Assembly: GCF_002776525.5 (NCBI RefSeq)
Contig: NC_045436.1
Location: forward strand, 52,277,514 to 52,341,513
Reading direction: 5' to 3'
DNA length: 64,000 nucleotides
From: Piliocolobus tephrosceles
Lineage: Eukaryota; Chordata; Mammalia; Primates; Cercopithecidae
Below, piece after piece: positions 32,593 through 44,252 of this stretch. Position 1 is the first letter of the stretch, and each line of letters starts with the position of its first letter. The position numbers and the translations under genes are program-made. A model generated the notes under the pieces. It was not told where the DNA came from. It made no database searches and saw nothing but the letters and a program-made list of their open reading frames with translations.

Positions 32593-33470
32593 AACAGAAA
32601 AATCTTAAGATGAAGACATCATCCTGGATTATTCAGGTGAATTTTTTGGCTTGTTTTATAAGTTTATTAAATAAATGTGCTAAAATATGCCACTATCATA
32701 TGAAATTATTTATTACTTATGTTTTTGTCCAAATTTGTTTTCCATTTTTGTGGCTATTTTATTATGTAGGGTCCAGGTTGTTATTGCATCAGGGAACTCT
32801 TACACTGTGAGAGCACTTAAAACTCAGTTTTTAAATGTCATTCCTTTTTGTCAACTCATGTTATGTGATTTTAACCCATGTATCCCAACAGTTTGTTGTT
32901 AACAGCCTCTAAGGAGTATTTATTTATGGTTTATTTTCAAACCATGTGGTTCAGGTCAAGCAATTTTAGGTGTAACATAGTGTTGTTTTGTGGGTTGGAG
33001 ATTTATTTCTAACTTACATTATTCAAATAATATAGTTTTTAAAGGATCCAAATGTAAGGGAAAGAGAGTGTTTCTGATTGACTCTTCACATTGGCGGGCA
33101 GTGCATTTTCACTCTTCACATAGTCTGAAAACAACTTGAAAATTTAAGCACAGTTTTACTCCCTTTATTTAATGTCATTGATACAAAAACTGATTGCAAT
33201 GCTTTACTTCCCAACTGGTTTCTTTTTTGTCATATGTTTACCTTGAGTTACATATTACTTTGATGATTTCATGTTGATTATTTAAAGACATTTGGTTCTG
33301 ATGTCTCACCTGCCATACTACCAAAAGTAAGATATTCATGCCTTATTTCATTTGTCATTTAAACTACCACGGATTGATTATAAAACATATTCTAGTCTCA
33401 TTATTTACAGTGGTTATGTTCTAGAAAGTCAAGAAAAAAACAGAATTATTGAATAATAAAACATTTATTT
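32593..33470. other. Unassigned sequence
   Basis: The 102-residue plus-strand ORF at 32502-32810 begins in antisense L1 and runs out into unassigned DNA. It is hydrophobic and C/F/Y rich with no recognisable domain, so I treat it as chance. Confidence 0.55.
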
Positions 33471-33782
33471 GATCAGGTGCAGCGGCTCATGCCTGTAATC
33501 CCAGCACTTTGGGAAGTCTAGCCAGGATGATCACTTGAGCCCAGGAGTTTAAGACCAACCTAGGCGATATAGTGAGACCCTCATACATAAAATAAGAAAG
33601 TTAGCCGGGCATGGTGGTGCATGCCTGCAGTCCCAGCTACTCGGAAGGCTGGGGCAGGAAGATCAACTGAGCCAGAGAAGTTGTGGCAGCAGTGAGTGAT
33701 GATCATGCCACTGTACTGCAGCCTGAGTGACAGAGTGAGACACTGTATCCAAAACAAAAACAAACAAACAAAAAAAAAAAAA
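33471..33782 (+). mobile_element. AluJ-like element, sense
   Basis: 'ggctcatgcctgtaatccca', 'aagaccaacctaggcgata', 'agccgggcatggtggtgcat' and 'gtactgcagcctgagtgaca' show both arms, ending in a CAAAA-rich tail. Confidence 0.92.
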
Positions 33783-33862
33783 TTCCAGGAGATATAAAGA
33801 ATCAGGTTTCTGTGAGCTTTTAGTCACAGCGTTTTCACTGGCCAATCAATATATAAAATTGT

Positions 33863-34166
33863 GTTTTGTTTGTTTTGTTTTGTTTTGAGACGGAGTCTCA
33901 CTCTGTTACCCAAGCTGGAGTGCAGTGACATAAGATTGGCTCACTGCAACCTCTGACTCTAGGGTTCAAGCGATTCTTCTGCTTCAGCCTCCCAAGTAGC
34001 CATGATTACAGGGTACGTGCCACCACGCCCGGCTAATTTTTGTATTTTTAGTAGAGACGGGGTTTCACCATATTGGCAAGGCTGGTCTTGAACTCCTGAT
34101 CTCATGATCCACCCGCCTCAGCCTCCCAAAGTGCTGGGATTACAGGTGTGAGCCACCATGCCCGGC
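33863..34166 (-). mobile_element. AluS-like element, antisense, with perfect target duplication
   Basis: It runs from (TTTTG)n and 'gacggagtctcactctgtta' to 'ccaccatgcccggc'. The 11-mer 'tataaaattgt' flanks it exactly (33852-33862 and 34167-34177). It faces the Alu at 33471-33782 across 80 bp. Confidence 0.95.
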
Positions 34167-34177
34167 TATAAAATTGT

Positions 34178-34589
34178 TTTAATATATACTATTGACTTAT
34201 TAACAATCAACAGCACTGCAATTTGTGCTTGCATGTTAGTGAAAATGTAAATTTGCAAATACAGAATCCACAGTCATCATGACTAACTTTATATTCCTTG
34301 AAGCTATATTAAATGCTTAGAAAAGTCATGCAACAATGTTTATGGCATCTTCATGGCATTTTCATGGCTCTCAGCTTGGATTTGCCCACCATCCTAAACA
34401 TAGAATTAACAGGAGTCACTGAGATTATATGTTTAAATCTCTAGTACCATGAAATAATAAAATTTATGGGAAACACTCTACCTAATCTTCAATTTTGGTA
34501 TTCCACTGACCCAGAGCCCAGTAGTTCACAAGGAATTACAGCCTATTTGTCAAATAGATTATTGAAATGAAAGTTAATCAATATTCATA
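34178..34589. other. Unassigned sequence
   Basis: No gene or named repeat is supported. Confidence 0.55.
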
Positions 34590-34800
34590 TTCATTTTAAA
34601 AAGAAGCAATAAATCAAACAGTTCCATGCCAGTCATGTACATTTATAATATCACTTAATCTCACAACTGCTCTGTGACAGATTTTATTTTTATGTCATCA
34701 ATCATAAACTCAAGGCTCAAAATGTTTAGTCACCTTGCCCATGATTTTATACCTAAATGCAAGTGAAAATGGGGAGCGAAGCCATTTGTGTCAAACTGTA
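34590..34800 (+). mobile_element. MIR SINE fragment
   Basis: 'tcacttaatctcacaactgc', 'tctgtgacagattttattt', 'aaactcaaggctcaaaatgt' and 'gtcaccttgcccatgatttt' follow MIR core and 3' region. Confidence 0.65.
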
Positions 34801-35459
34801 AAGTTCATGAATTTTCCTTGCCTCACGTTCGGTCCTTTGCCACTGACTTGTGTCCATATTTTCACTTCAAAAACAAAATTATTTTTGCTGTCTATAATTA
34901 CAAAACATTGAACTACTTCCTGATATTTCTGGTTTTCAAACCAGCTTTGAAAAATATTAGACAAAGCAGCCATTTATCCTCGAAAGCTCCGTTTTCTGAA
35001 CACACTTCTATTGGGAAACACTATAAGAGAATGTCTTTTTCTGCAAGTGTGAGTTATTAAATCTCATGTACATCATAAGACAATAAAACAGTTTTGAAAT
35101 AATTAAATATAGCTATTTCTTCTTTATCGCTGCACTGAGATCCACCAGGCACCATTTTTCAATTAGTTAAAATATAAAGAATTACTTTGAACATGTCTTT
35201 AGCTTTCTTCTATTTTTCTTCACTTTGTAAATAAAGAAAAAAGATAATATATATACATATAAAGAAGAAATATACATAAATAAGAATATATATAAAGAAG
35301 AAAGAGAAAGAATAAAGTTAATGGTCAAGCTTCATGCTTCTGTGTTTTCTAGTGTTAAATCAGTAAGTAATTTTCTTGTTTCAACTATAAATGATTTCTT
35401 TCTATATACGTTAACTTTATGTATTTAAATCCAGAAATTATTACTCTTCATTTTACTGC
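34801..35459. other. Unassigned AT-rich sequence with an A-rich patch
   Basis: An A/T/G patch of 'aagaagaaatatacataa' character lies at 35230-35310. The opposite-strand ORFs at 34788-35060 and 34791-34973 lack any domain. Confidence 0.5.
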
Positions 35460-36400
35460 TTTAAAATTATTTGTAGTAGTTCCAAACTTACAGAAAATCT
35501 GCAAGTAGAACACAGATAATTTTTTTTCTGTACCATTTGATAATAAGTTGTCAATCAGATGCTCCACAAACCAGAACATTCTTATATATAACCACAAATC
35601 AACTATCAAAATCAGAATTATCACTGATGACTTTTATTTTATTGTCAAACCTTCTTCAAATTTTGCCAATTGTACCAATAGTGTCCTTTATTGCAAATGA
35701 TGCAATTTAAAATCATCTGTTGAACTGAGTTTCTGTATCTATTGTTTTATTTGTGAAGTAGTTTCTCAGGCTTTTCTTGGCTTTCATGACATGAACACTT
35801 TTGAGGATTATACACTGTAGTTTTATAAGAAGTTCTTTTATTTAGTTTTGTCAATGTTTTATCTTGATTATATTTCAAAAGAGTATCACAGAGGTGCTAC
35901 AGCCTGTTAGGTAATATTCAAAATCAGTTTGGACCATTATAGTGACCTTAATTTTGATCCTACAGTCACAGTTGTATCAACAACTTTTCTCCAATGTAAT
36001 CTTTCCCTTGTATTCAGTAAGTATTTTATGGAAGTGGAACCTAAATATCTTGCCAATATACTGTTTCCTCTTGAAATTTAGATAATAAATTTCAAAATTG
36101 ATAATCACTGTGAATTAGAACTTCTTTGTTTTGTTCAGTGGGTTATAATCTATTATTACTATTATGTATTTAGGTGCTTAAATTGTCCTGTATTTAATCA
36201 GTGATGTCCCTTCAATCTGGCTTCTGTGTCTTATGTATATTGTATCTCAATTATTCTTCGAACACTTCCTTCTTCTCTGAACAAGTCATTCAGGTTGCAG
36301 ACGGAAAACATTCTTACCTCAGCCTTGGAATCAGCTCTTTCTCCCAAGAATCCTAGCTCCTTTTAATGGAAAATGGTGTTTAGAAATTAAAATATGACCA
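35460..36400. repeat. Ancient LINE-like repeat, uncertain
   Basis: 'aaaatcagaattatcactga', 'caaattttgccaattgtacc', 'agtgtcctttattgcaaatg' and 'catgacatgaacacttttga' follow, in order, a very common old mammalian repeat which I associate with L1M-type elements. Family and strand are uncertain. Confidence 0.4.
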
Positions 36401-37224
36401 GTAGATATTATCATTGCCCTTAGGGTGCTACTGTTTCTATGCTTTTTCAGTGATAAGAGCTAGGAAATGTTCCTTATACAGCTATAGTAAAGACTAATAT
36501 AATAGTGTCTACCTTAGAATCTGGCACATTTTCTTTATCTTAGTATTTCTTTTCTCCCTGAATATGCTAGCGTGTGCTCTTTACTTGGCTCATTTTTTCC
36601 AAGTATTTTATTCAAAGTTTTTTGTTTGTTTCTTCATTATCTGCACAGCTGTCAGGTTCTTTCTACCTCTGCTCAGCTGGCTGGCATAGCTAGTAGACTT
36701 GTATGTTCAAACCCTGATTCCCAATGTAAGTCCTGGAATTTTATTTTGCACAAGTACAGAGATCAAGTATATAAAAGAAGAGGTCATACTGACCAAGACC
36801 TTCCCCCACAAAAGATCTAAATAAGATGAATAAGCTATTTACAATTCAAGAAAACTAGAACACGGTAACCTTGACTAAACTGGTTAGTTGATACCTATTG
36901 CCAGGAAATTTTGGCTCTAGGAGAATATTTTCCCAATATTGCCAAATCTGCTTTTCACTTTTGAAAAGATTGTTGAAATTAAGTGAAGTCTGCCAGTTTT
37001 AAATGTTGGCAACTAATTAGACTTTTTTTTTTTTGCCTTAATATTTTACTGTCCAAAGAATACATGTCTGTATGTTACAACCACTTTAAAACCTTGTACT
37101 TAAACATAAGCCCAGGGAATATTTTTAGTTGTGGGGGGTAAACATCAGAAAAACAGCTGCTGTTTTATTCCTTTTTGCTTATGAACTACTACATATCAAA
37201 CCTTGAGCCAAGCATTCTCATTTA
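36401..37224. other. Unassigned sequence
   Basis: The 82-residue ORF at 36572-36820 has no recognised domain and no flanking gene signals. Confidence 0.5.
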
Positions 37225-37400
37225 TCTACTTGAGAGACATTCATTCAGTTCTTACTGTGTACAAGGCATAATGTTAGACAGTGCAGTGGGCAGACAGATA
37301 AAACTGCTGAATAGATCCCTCTCCTAAAGACATTATAACATTGTAAGGAGAAGGGTAAGTACATATAAATATCCATATATAATCTCCTAAAGCAGAAAGA
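37225..37400 (-). mobile_element. L2 LINE 3' fragment, antisense
   Basis: 'acattcattcagttcttact', 'gtgtacaaggcataatgtta' and 'gatccctctcctaaagacat' are the reverse of the L2 3' end ('attcattcaacaaatatttattgagcacctactatg' type). Confidence 0.5.
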
Positions 37401-37419
37401 GAAACATAAAATATGTTGT

Positions 37420-37460
37420 ATACACACACAAACGTGTGTGTATGTGTGTGTGTATATATA

Positions 37461-37512
<52 letters not shown>
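37420..37512. repeat. Compound microsatellite (CA)(TG)(TA)(TG)(TA)(GA)
   Basis: Within about 90 bp, CA units are followed by TG, TA, TG and TA runs, and finally about ten GA units. CA and TG runs side by side form an inverted repeat, and alternating purine-pyrimidine DNA of this kind can adopt Z-form. The ORF at 37274-37567 is a translation of it. Confidence 0.95.
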
Positions 37513-37514
<2 letters not shown>

Positions 37515-38124
37515 TAAACAGCCCTTAAACTATAAAACATATTGCAGTAATGATACAACAGAGACATTTCAGATTAGAGAACATATTTTATGTTGAAGAC
37601 ATTGGGCTGAAAAGCAAAAACAATGTTGTATGAGCATAGCAATGAAGCAGATTTCTTAACCACTTAGTAAAATGGGGATTGGAAGAAAGTGGTCAGTTAG
37701 CATATGCAAAAACATTGAGGTAGACAGGTAGGAAATACAGGCAAGATCTGTAAGCTAAAATTATTTGTAATGGATCTGAAAGTATATAAATTATCATGAA
37801 GACCATTCATAGTCCAATCTACCTTAACCCGAGAACTAGGGATCAAGCAGGACAGTTCTAAAAAATGTGGCAATAAATGTATGAAAAATAGGATAATGAG
37901 AGATTATTTGGAAGTAAAATAAACTGTCATTTAGATTAACAGGGGTTGGAAGAAGTAGAAGAGATAGAGATCAATTAAATATAAATCCCAAATGTTGGTT
38001 TGAGATGATAAAGAAAATATCCTTAAAGTATCCAGAGTGATGAGCAGAAGACACTGTTCTGTGAGGGGCAAGATGTTCATTCATATTTTAACCTGATTTA
38101 AAATATAGCTGTAAATAATTAATT
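37513..38124. other. Unassigned sequence
   Basis: No gene or named repeat is supported between the microsatellite and the next L2 fragment. Confidence 0.5.
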
Positions 38125-38330
38125 TATTCATCTGTTTTTCAGAAAGTAATTGAGTAACTACTATGTGCAGAGTGCTGGATCTTGGCCATGGGTGATACAA
38201 AAACCAAACAAGAATAGATCTTGTCTAAGGAAATTACTGTGTCTACATGCTATTAATGGAGCTATGCTTAGGGCACAGATGAAGCCCTGGAAATTGGCAA
38301 GGATATCATAGGAAAGGGGAGGTCTGATTT
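38125..38330 (-). mobile_element. L2 LINE 3' fragment, antisense
   Basis: 'attgagtaactactatgtgc', 'agagtgctggatcttggcca', 'gggtgatacaaaaaccaaac' and 'aagaatagatcttgtctaag' match the reverse of the L2 3' end. Confidence 0.55.
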
Positions 38331-38857
38331 AAAGATATTACGTGCTAATCCCAAGCTTTTGCCTTTATTCTGAAGGTTTTTTGAAATCATTGAAATAATT
38401 CATTCTGACAGTGCAATAATCAGATTCATGTTTTCATAAAACATATCTAGCTATGCTACACATTACCTGCTTTTGAATACAAGATACTTGGTAATCTAAG
38501 ATGGAATGGTGAATGTAATAATATGTTTCCCTCTTACTATATACATATTATTATCATGCATTCATTCAATAAACAATAAATGTATATTTTCAATAAAATA
38601 TTCAATAAACAGGTACATAAATAAATGGTTATTAGTTGTGCAACTACTATAACTTGAACATACATGTGGTAGAAAATAAAAAAGGAGTTCGAGTAATGGG
38701 TTAGGGCCCTACTTGGTCTATCAGAGGCCAAAATTATATCTGAGAAGGTAAGATATAACAGATTTGAAAGATAAAAAGAGTCATGTAAAAAGAAGAGTGT
38801 ATTCTAGGAAGCAGAAATAGCATGTGCACAAACTCTAAGGTTTTTGGTACTTTTGCT
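38331..38857. other. Unassigned sequence
   Basis: No feature is supported. Confidence 0.5.
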
Positions 38858-39276
38858 GTATTTTTTTTTTATTTTTATTTGTATTTTTTTATTATACTTT
38901 AAGTTCTAGGGTACATGTGCATAACGTGCAGGTTTGTTACATATGTATACTTGTGCCATGTTGGTGTGCTGCACCCATCAACTCGTCAGCACCCATCAAT
39001 TCATCATTTATATCAGGTATAACTCCCAATGCAATCCCTCCCCCCTCCCCCCTCCCCATGATAGGCCCCGATGTGTGATGTTCCCCTTCCCAAGTCCAAG
39101 TGATGTCATTGTTCAGTTCCCACCTATGAGTGAGAACCTGCAGTGTTTGGTTTTCTGTTCTTGTGATAGTTTGCTAAGAATGATGGTTTCCAGCTGCATC
39201 CATGTCCCTACAAAGGACGCAAACTCATCCTTTTTTATGGCTGCATAATATTCCATGGTGTATATGTGCCACATAT
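38858..39276 (-). mobile_element. Young, short L1 (L1PA-like) 3' end, antisense
   Basis: A T-rich end, 'actttaagttctagggtaca', 'ctccccatgataggcccc', 'cctatgagtgagaacctgca' and 'ttccatggtgtatatgtgcc' show a closely matching L1PA 3' UTR and the last part of ORF2, truncated after about 420 bp. Low divergence suggests a fairly recent primate insertion. The 104-residue ORF at 38934-39248 is antisense L1. Confidence 0.92.
39036..39058 (-). other. G-rich tract of the L1 3' UTR (G-quadruplex candidate)
   Basis: On the plus strand the C-runs 'ccc', 'cccccc', 'cccccc' and 'cccc' are separated by single T residues. The minus (L1 sense) strand therefore has four G-runs close together, the known polypurine feature of L1PA 3' UTRs. 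Confidence 0.7.
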
Positions 39277-40275
39277 TTTGAAAACATTGTTATTCTGCAG
39301 ATAAGGTCATTTTCCAGAAATAAGCCTTATCTATGAGGATTTTGAAAGCTGACACAGCTCACCTGTAGGCCCTGAAGGGTTGCCAGTTTTAGAGCAGCAA
39401 TCATCCTCTTTCTCTCTTTCTTTTCCGTAAGTAACCTTAAATTTAACTGCAAAAAGGTATTTTTCAAATGTTCAAGCTTCCTTTCAATCTCAAAATGAAA
39501 GAAAATAAGTCATTTTCAAGATGAAAACTTTAAATATTATTTAAACTGAATCTTAAAGCTAATAAAATAAATTTTAGAGATTTATCAGAAAATTAAAATT
39601 TGCATACATATAACCACTAATTCAGGGAATAGTTTCTAGAGATTGACTAAACTTATACATGGGAACCTTAAGTGACATGCAAAAACTGTAACATTAAAAG
39701 TTCTACTGCTAATTACTATAAGGAAAAAATATCAAAATGACATATTTGCATTATTCCAAAACTTGAGGTATTTCAACATATCATATATTTAATTTTAATG
39801 AGATTCTACTTTTAAGTCAAGGACTTAAATCTAGAAGAGAAAGTGTATATTATTACATACATGTTTCACAGAACAAATATTCCATCAAAATTATTCCGGT
39901 TAATTTTATGGTGATGGCAAAATCAGTTCAGGGAATTCTAAACATATAAAGTTATATTAGATTTCTAATAGGGTATATCTGTTAAATAAAATACTATTCA
40001 CATTCTTAATATTTACTTTTTTCATATAAAATTAATTTATATCAAAAGTATAACATATATAAAACACTTTTGAAATGTCATTAATTTCTTTTTAGGTATG
40101 TTCAAATAACATGGCATAAAGTGAGAAAAAGTATAGTATAATCAGATAAGTTCACATAAGCACAGATACAAGATCTGTCACTCTACAATTAATATCAAGT
40201 TATTTCCATAAGTTTCTATGATTCCCCTGATTTAAAATAGAGATATTACAAATTATGTAATTAAGTGTTATGTGT
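39277..40275. other. Unassigned AT-rich sequence
   Basis: 39300-39420 is a less AT-rich, complex stretch that I could not match. The rest is A/T rich with no features. Confidence 0.5.
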
Positions 40276-40685
40276 TATGGACTGAACTGGATCCCCCTGA
40301 AATTCATGTGTTCAAGTCCTAACCTCCAGTGCTTTTAAAGACCCTATCTCAGTATTTGGGGATAGGGTCTTTAAAGAGGTACTTAATTTAAAATGAGTCC
40401 ACTAGCATAGGCCCTAATCCAATCTGACTGGTGTCCTTATTCACAAAAGAGAATGGAACACACAGATGTATACACACAGGTGTGTATAGAGAAAAGACCA
40501 TGAAGACATGAAGAAAATGGCACTACTTGCAAACCAAAAAGAGAGGCTTCAGAAGAAATCAAACATGCTAACACCTTCATCTTGGACTTCTACCCTTCAG
40601 AACTATGAAAAAGTTAATTTATGTTATTTAAGCCACCCAGTCTGCAGTATTTACTTAAAGCAGCCCTAGAAAAATGGATACTCTA
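40276..40685 (+). mobile_element. Solo LTR, ERVL-MaLR (MLT1 type) with an internal hairpin
   Basis: 'atggactgaactggatcccc', 'gtgttcaagtcctaacctcc', 'gccctaatccaatctgactg', 'agagaggcttcagaagaaat', 'cttggacttctacccttcag' and 'atttaagccacccagtctgc' follow MLT1. Where the family has 'ccagtgtgactgtatttgg' this copy has an arm that is the reverse complement of what follows, making the hairpin at 40334-40375. Confidence 0.88.
40334..40375. repeat. Perfect 15-bp inverted repeat acquired inside the LTR
   Basis: 'tttaaagaccctatc' (40334-40348) and 'gatagggtctttaaa' (40361-40375) are exact reverse complements around a 12-base loop. Only the right arm matches the MLT1 consensus. The left arm therefore looks copied from it, as in a replication template switch. 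Confidence 0.92.
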
Positions 40686-41819
40686 TGTTTCCAAAATGAT
40701 ATTTTTCCTACAAATAACATATAGAAAACAAAAGATATACATTTTCTACAAAACGCATACTCTTACTACATAATACAAAATAATTTGAGATGCCATATGC
40801 AGTCATTATAATTTCATGTTTTAGCTTATTTCTAGAAAAATAGCTTCTCTTTATCTTGACACTGTTGCACTTAAATAGTTTTTAAAAAGTCATCTTTCAA
40901 ACAAAACAGTATTAATACACTGTGAAATATAAAAGAAAACATGTGAAAAATATTCATTGACGTATTTCACATCAATGAACTTTATGAATAGCATGTATTT
41001 GTAAAATTATTTTGCAAATGTCAGACTTTGATTATATAGGTCATTAAGCAAATTATACAAATGAGCAAAGTCTAATAGATAAATTGACCCTCATAACTAG
41101 TAATGTATGTAACATTATCAACAATCTAGACTTTGCATGGGATAAGTCTGTGAAATATGTAATGTGAGCAATAAAATATACAAAATCAAGAGCTACAGTA
41201 TATAGCTTACTCAGTAAAACTTGGCAAGCATAATAATTAAACAATTTACTGCAAGAGCAAAATATGCAAAAAAGGGAAAGCAATCTTATCTATTAAACTG
41301 TAGTAATGGATCATCAATAGATAGTTTCAGATGATTTGATTTAAAAAATAAGCTGTTTGAATGATCTATGCTGCTCCATCAGCAAATTATGTACCTCAAT
41401 CATTGAGCTGTATGAAAAATTAATTGGCTAACTATGGGATTTTATTATTGCAACAAAGGAAATTCATTGAGACACTAAAAAGTTTATGTGTATAATTTTA
41501 AAATCTTATATAGCATCTTAGAGCTTTGTGCAGCTTGCTTCTATTAAATTCCCTTTCTCCCTTTTTCTTGTTTTATTATTTTTATTTTTTATTTTTTGGT
41601 AAAAGTTGACTCACAAATTATGATGGGATGTAAAAATAAAAGCTTAAAGATAAAAAATAATAAATAGCTGTTTTTAAGATTTCACATATGATTATGACTT
41701 ATTAATTAGTACCAGACTATCCCTTCTACCACATACACTAGATAGAACATATGAATCAACTGTTTTCAGAAGCTAGATAATAGGGCATACAAGACTGCTA
41801 TTTCTAAAACCACGGACAT
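40686..41819. other. Unassigned AT-rich sequence
   Basis: No gene or named repeat is supported. The ORF at 41053-41283 (-) is A/T driven. Confidence 0.5.
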
Positions 41820-43145
41820 TCATCTGGTTTGCCCCATGATACCGCTAGGTCTAAGAACAGGAAAACTTACCAAGTACAAAAGAGCAGACAAGGTACTAAA
41901 AAGAGCGCTGAGCTGAAGAGGCAGAGGTCAAAGTTCAAGTCAGCTGGAGCAGAGCACGGGAGAAAAGGTGATCCTGCAAGAGGAGATCCCAAATTCTGTG
42001 CATGGTTCCCCAAAAGAAACTGGGTGAGGACTATACTTCATCTATTCAGGGTGAGGCTATAGGAAACTGACAACAGCGTCAACTGTCATGAAGTAAAAAA
42101 GTGAGCAGAAATACTAAAATTCAAGTTGTCTTAGTGATACTACATCCTGAAAAGTAAGAGTGAAGAGTCCATACTAATGCCCTATTAGCATCCCTTCAGA
42201 TATCTGATATATTAGAAAAGTAGGTCCTACAAGTAAAAACCATGCTCTAGAGTAAGACCTACTCTACACCCCTCCACACACACAAAAAGCCTCAAACCGA
42301 TCCCAACAAGACATGTAGGTATTTGAAGTTGAGTACTGACAACTTGTAGGACTTTGGGAAACAACTTGGACTTTCCATACATCTATCCAATAAAGCATAA
42401 ACCAAGTTTATGTAAGTTCGTTGAACAAAACTCAGTACTTTTCCAGAGGAGACAATATAATATAGATTTCTTATAGATATTAACAATAAAATATTAGTAG
42501 ACATGGAAAGAAACTAGAATATGGGAACCTTATTTTTTGTCTTTATTTTTTGCATAGTTAATGGAAAAGAACTATCAAATGGTCCAGGTTTAAGACTTAT
42601 AGACCGGGCGCGGTGGCTCAAGCCTGTAATCCCAGCACTTTGGGAGGCCGAGACGGGCAGATCACGAGGTCAGGAGATCGAAACCATCCTGGCTAACACG
42701 GTGAAACCCCGTCTCTACTAAAAATACAAAAAAACTAGCTGGGCGAGGTGGCGGGCGCCTGTAGTCCCAGCCACTGGGAGGCTGAGGCAGGAGAATGGCG
42801 TGAACCCGGGAGGCGGAGCTTGCAGTGAGCTGAGATTGCGCCACTGCACTCCAGCCTGGGGGCAGAGCGAGACTGTCTAAAAAAAAAAAAAAAAAAAGAC
42901 ATAAATATATAATAAATCAGATATTATAAATATATACATAAAACTAAAAAAGATAATTTTGTAAAATTAAAACAAGGGCAGAAGAATATCAACAGAGAAA
43001 TGAAAGTCATAAGGAAATAGGGAAATACAAGAATTAAAATTTTTAAAATTCCTAATTGGGCTTAATAGTAGTTTGGATATGGCAGAAGAAAAGTTCAGTC
43101 AACTTGAAGATAGGATGGACAGTCAATTCCCCATGAGAAAGCTGA
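41820..43145 (+). mobile_element. Possible old L1 5' region (L1M), sense, split by an AluY
   Basis: The final part, 'ggatatggcagaagaaaagt' then 'cagtcaacttgaagatagga', resembles the start of the L1M ORF1 region. The stretch before it ('agcgctgagctgaagaggca', 'actgacaacttgtaggactt') may be its 5' UTR, but I cannot show this base by base. The AluYRa-like copy at 42602 sits inside. The 77-residue ORF at 41829-42062 is not recognised. Confidence 0.4.
42602..42897 (+). mobile_element. AluYRa-like young Alu, sense (Old World monkey type)
   Basis: A full-length copy with most CpGs intact, starting 'gaccgggcgcggtggctcaa' and ending in a 19-base A-run. It has 'ctcaagcctg', 'gagacgggcagatcacgagg' and 'aaactagctgggcgaggtgg', which together set it apart from human AluY and match AluYRa as I know it. 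Similar text 'aagacttata' before and 'aagacataaa' after is a probable target duplication. The ORFs at 42521-42721 and 42662-42844 are Alu translations. Confidence 0.93.
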
Positions 43146-43489
43146 TATGTAATTCATACTCTGTATGGGATAAGGCAGCTGATGATAAGACTTGAATGGA
43201 AACCTGCAGCCATTTTGAGATCAGGTTAGAAGTTTTATCCTGGTATAACAGTGGTGTACTGTTGCAAGTAAAGGCTGAAGAAACGTCTTTACAAAAAATA
43301 TTTAGTAGACTTAAAAAATGAAGTAGAGATGATGATATCAGCGTTAAGGAGAAAATCTGCTGCTTGAAGCAGCAGCAACTAAATTTCCCAATTTATTAAA
43401 CACGGGATAGAAGGGAGTTTGAGAGGGAGGAATCTAGGAAGTAGTGACCCACATTTCTCAGCCTGATTAAATGGATGCATGAAAAAATT
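43146..43489. other. Unassigned sequence between L1 segments
   Basis: Nothing is recognised. Confidence 0.5.
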
Positions 43490-43680
43490 AATATGTTCAA
43501 AAATATGTTTTGAACATCTACTGCATAATAGCAACTGCTTATGGTGTTGAAGATACAGCACCATAAGCAACAACACAGTCTACAACACAGTCAGGAATTT
43601 CTGCCTTTATGAAGATTTTACATGCTGGAGAAGACAGACAATAAATAACAAAATTATATAAATCTTCTTGAAATACTCAC
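43490..43680 (-). mobile_element. L2 LINE 3' fragment, antisense
   Basis: 'ttttgaacatctactgcata', 'ggtgttgaagatacagcacc', 'atttctgcctttatgaagat' and 'ggagaagacagacaataaat' follow the reverse of the L2 3' end. Confidence 0.5.
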
Positions 43681-43984
43681 ATTTTTCTGTGTGAACTGAA
43701 AGGATGATCAGACTGAGAAAAATGTAAAAATATGATGTTATGGCGTTCACACAAATTCTCTGAAATATCATTCAGGAGTAATTAACATACATTTACCTAC
43801 TTATTTTGGTGACTGGGAGTGTGTGTGGTGGAAATTACATAATAGAAAAAAAAAGCAGCATTACTTAGCAACAACTAAAAATCATCTTAATAATTATATA
43901 TGGAGAAATTAACTCTGTAACAGCCAATAAATTGTACAATTACATTATACAGTTTTGAATATGCATAGAGCCTAAATGTCTGAA
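43681..43984. other. Unassigned sequence
   Basis: Nothing is recognised. Confidence 0.5.
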
Positions 43985-44252
43985 AATATGTGATTAAGTT
44001 AAAATATATCAGTATGCAAAACAATATCTACAAAACTCTGATGAAAGAAATCAATGAACTGAATAGGTGAAGAAATATTCCATGTTTTTCGGTAGTAAGA
44101 GTCAATATTGTCAAGATTTAGTTCTTACCAAATTGACCTATAGAGTCAATAAAATCCTGTTTAAAATCCCAGCAGGTTATTTTGTGGATATTGACAAATT
44201 GATTCTAAAATTTATATAGAGAAGGCAAAGACTCAGAATAAGCAGCACAATA

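Noticed and set aside
32502..32810. 102-residue hydrophobic plus-strand frame
   Set aside because: It starts in antisense L1 and crosses the L1 boundary at about 32592 into unrelated DNA, so it has no unitary origin.
37225..37512. Possible CRISPR-like or regularly spaced repeats
   Set aside because: The repeats are mono- to dinucleotide microsatellites without spacers. Nothing in the window has a repeat-spacer architecture, and the genome is primate.
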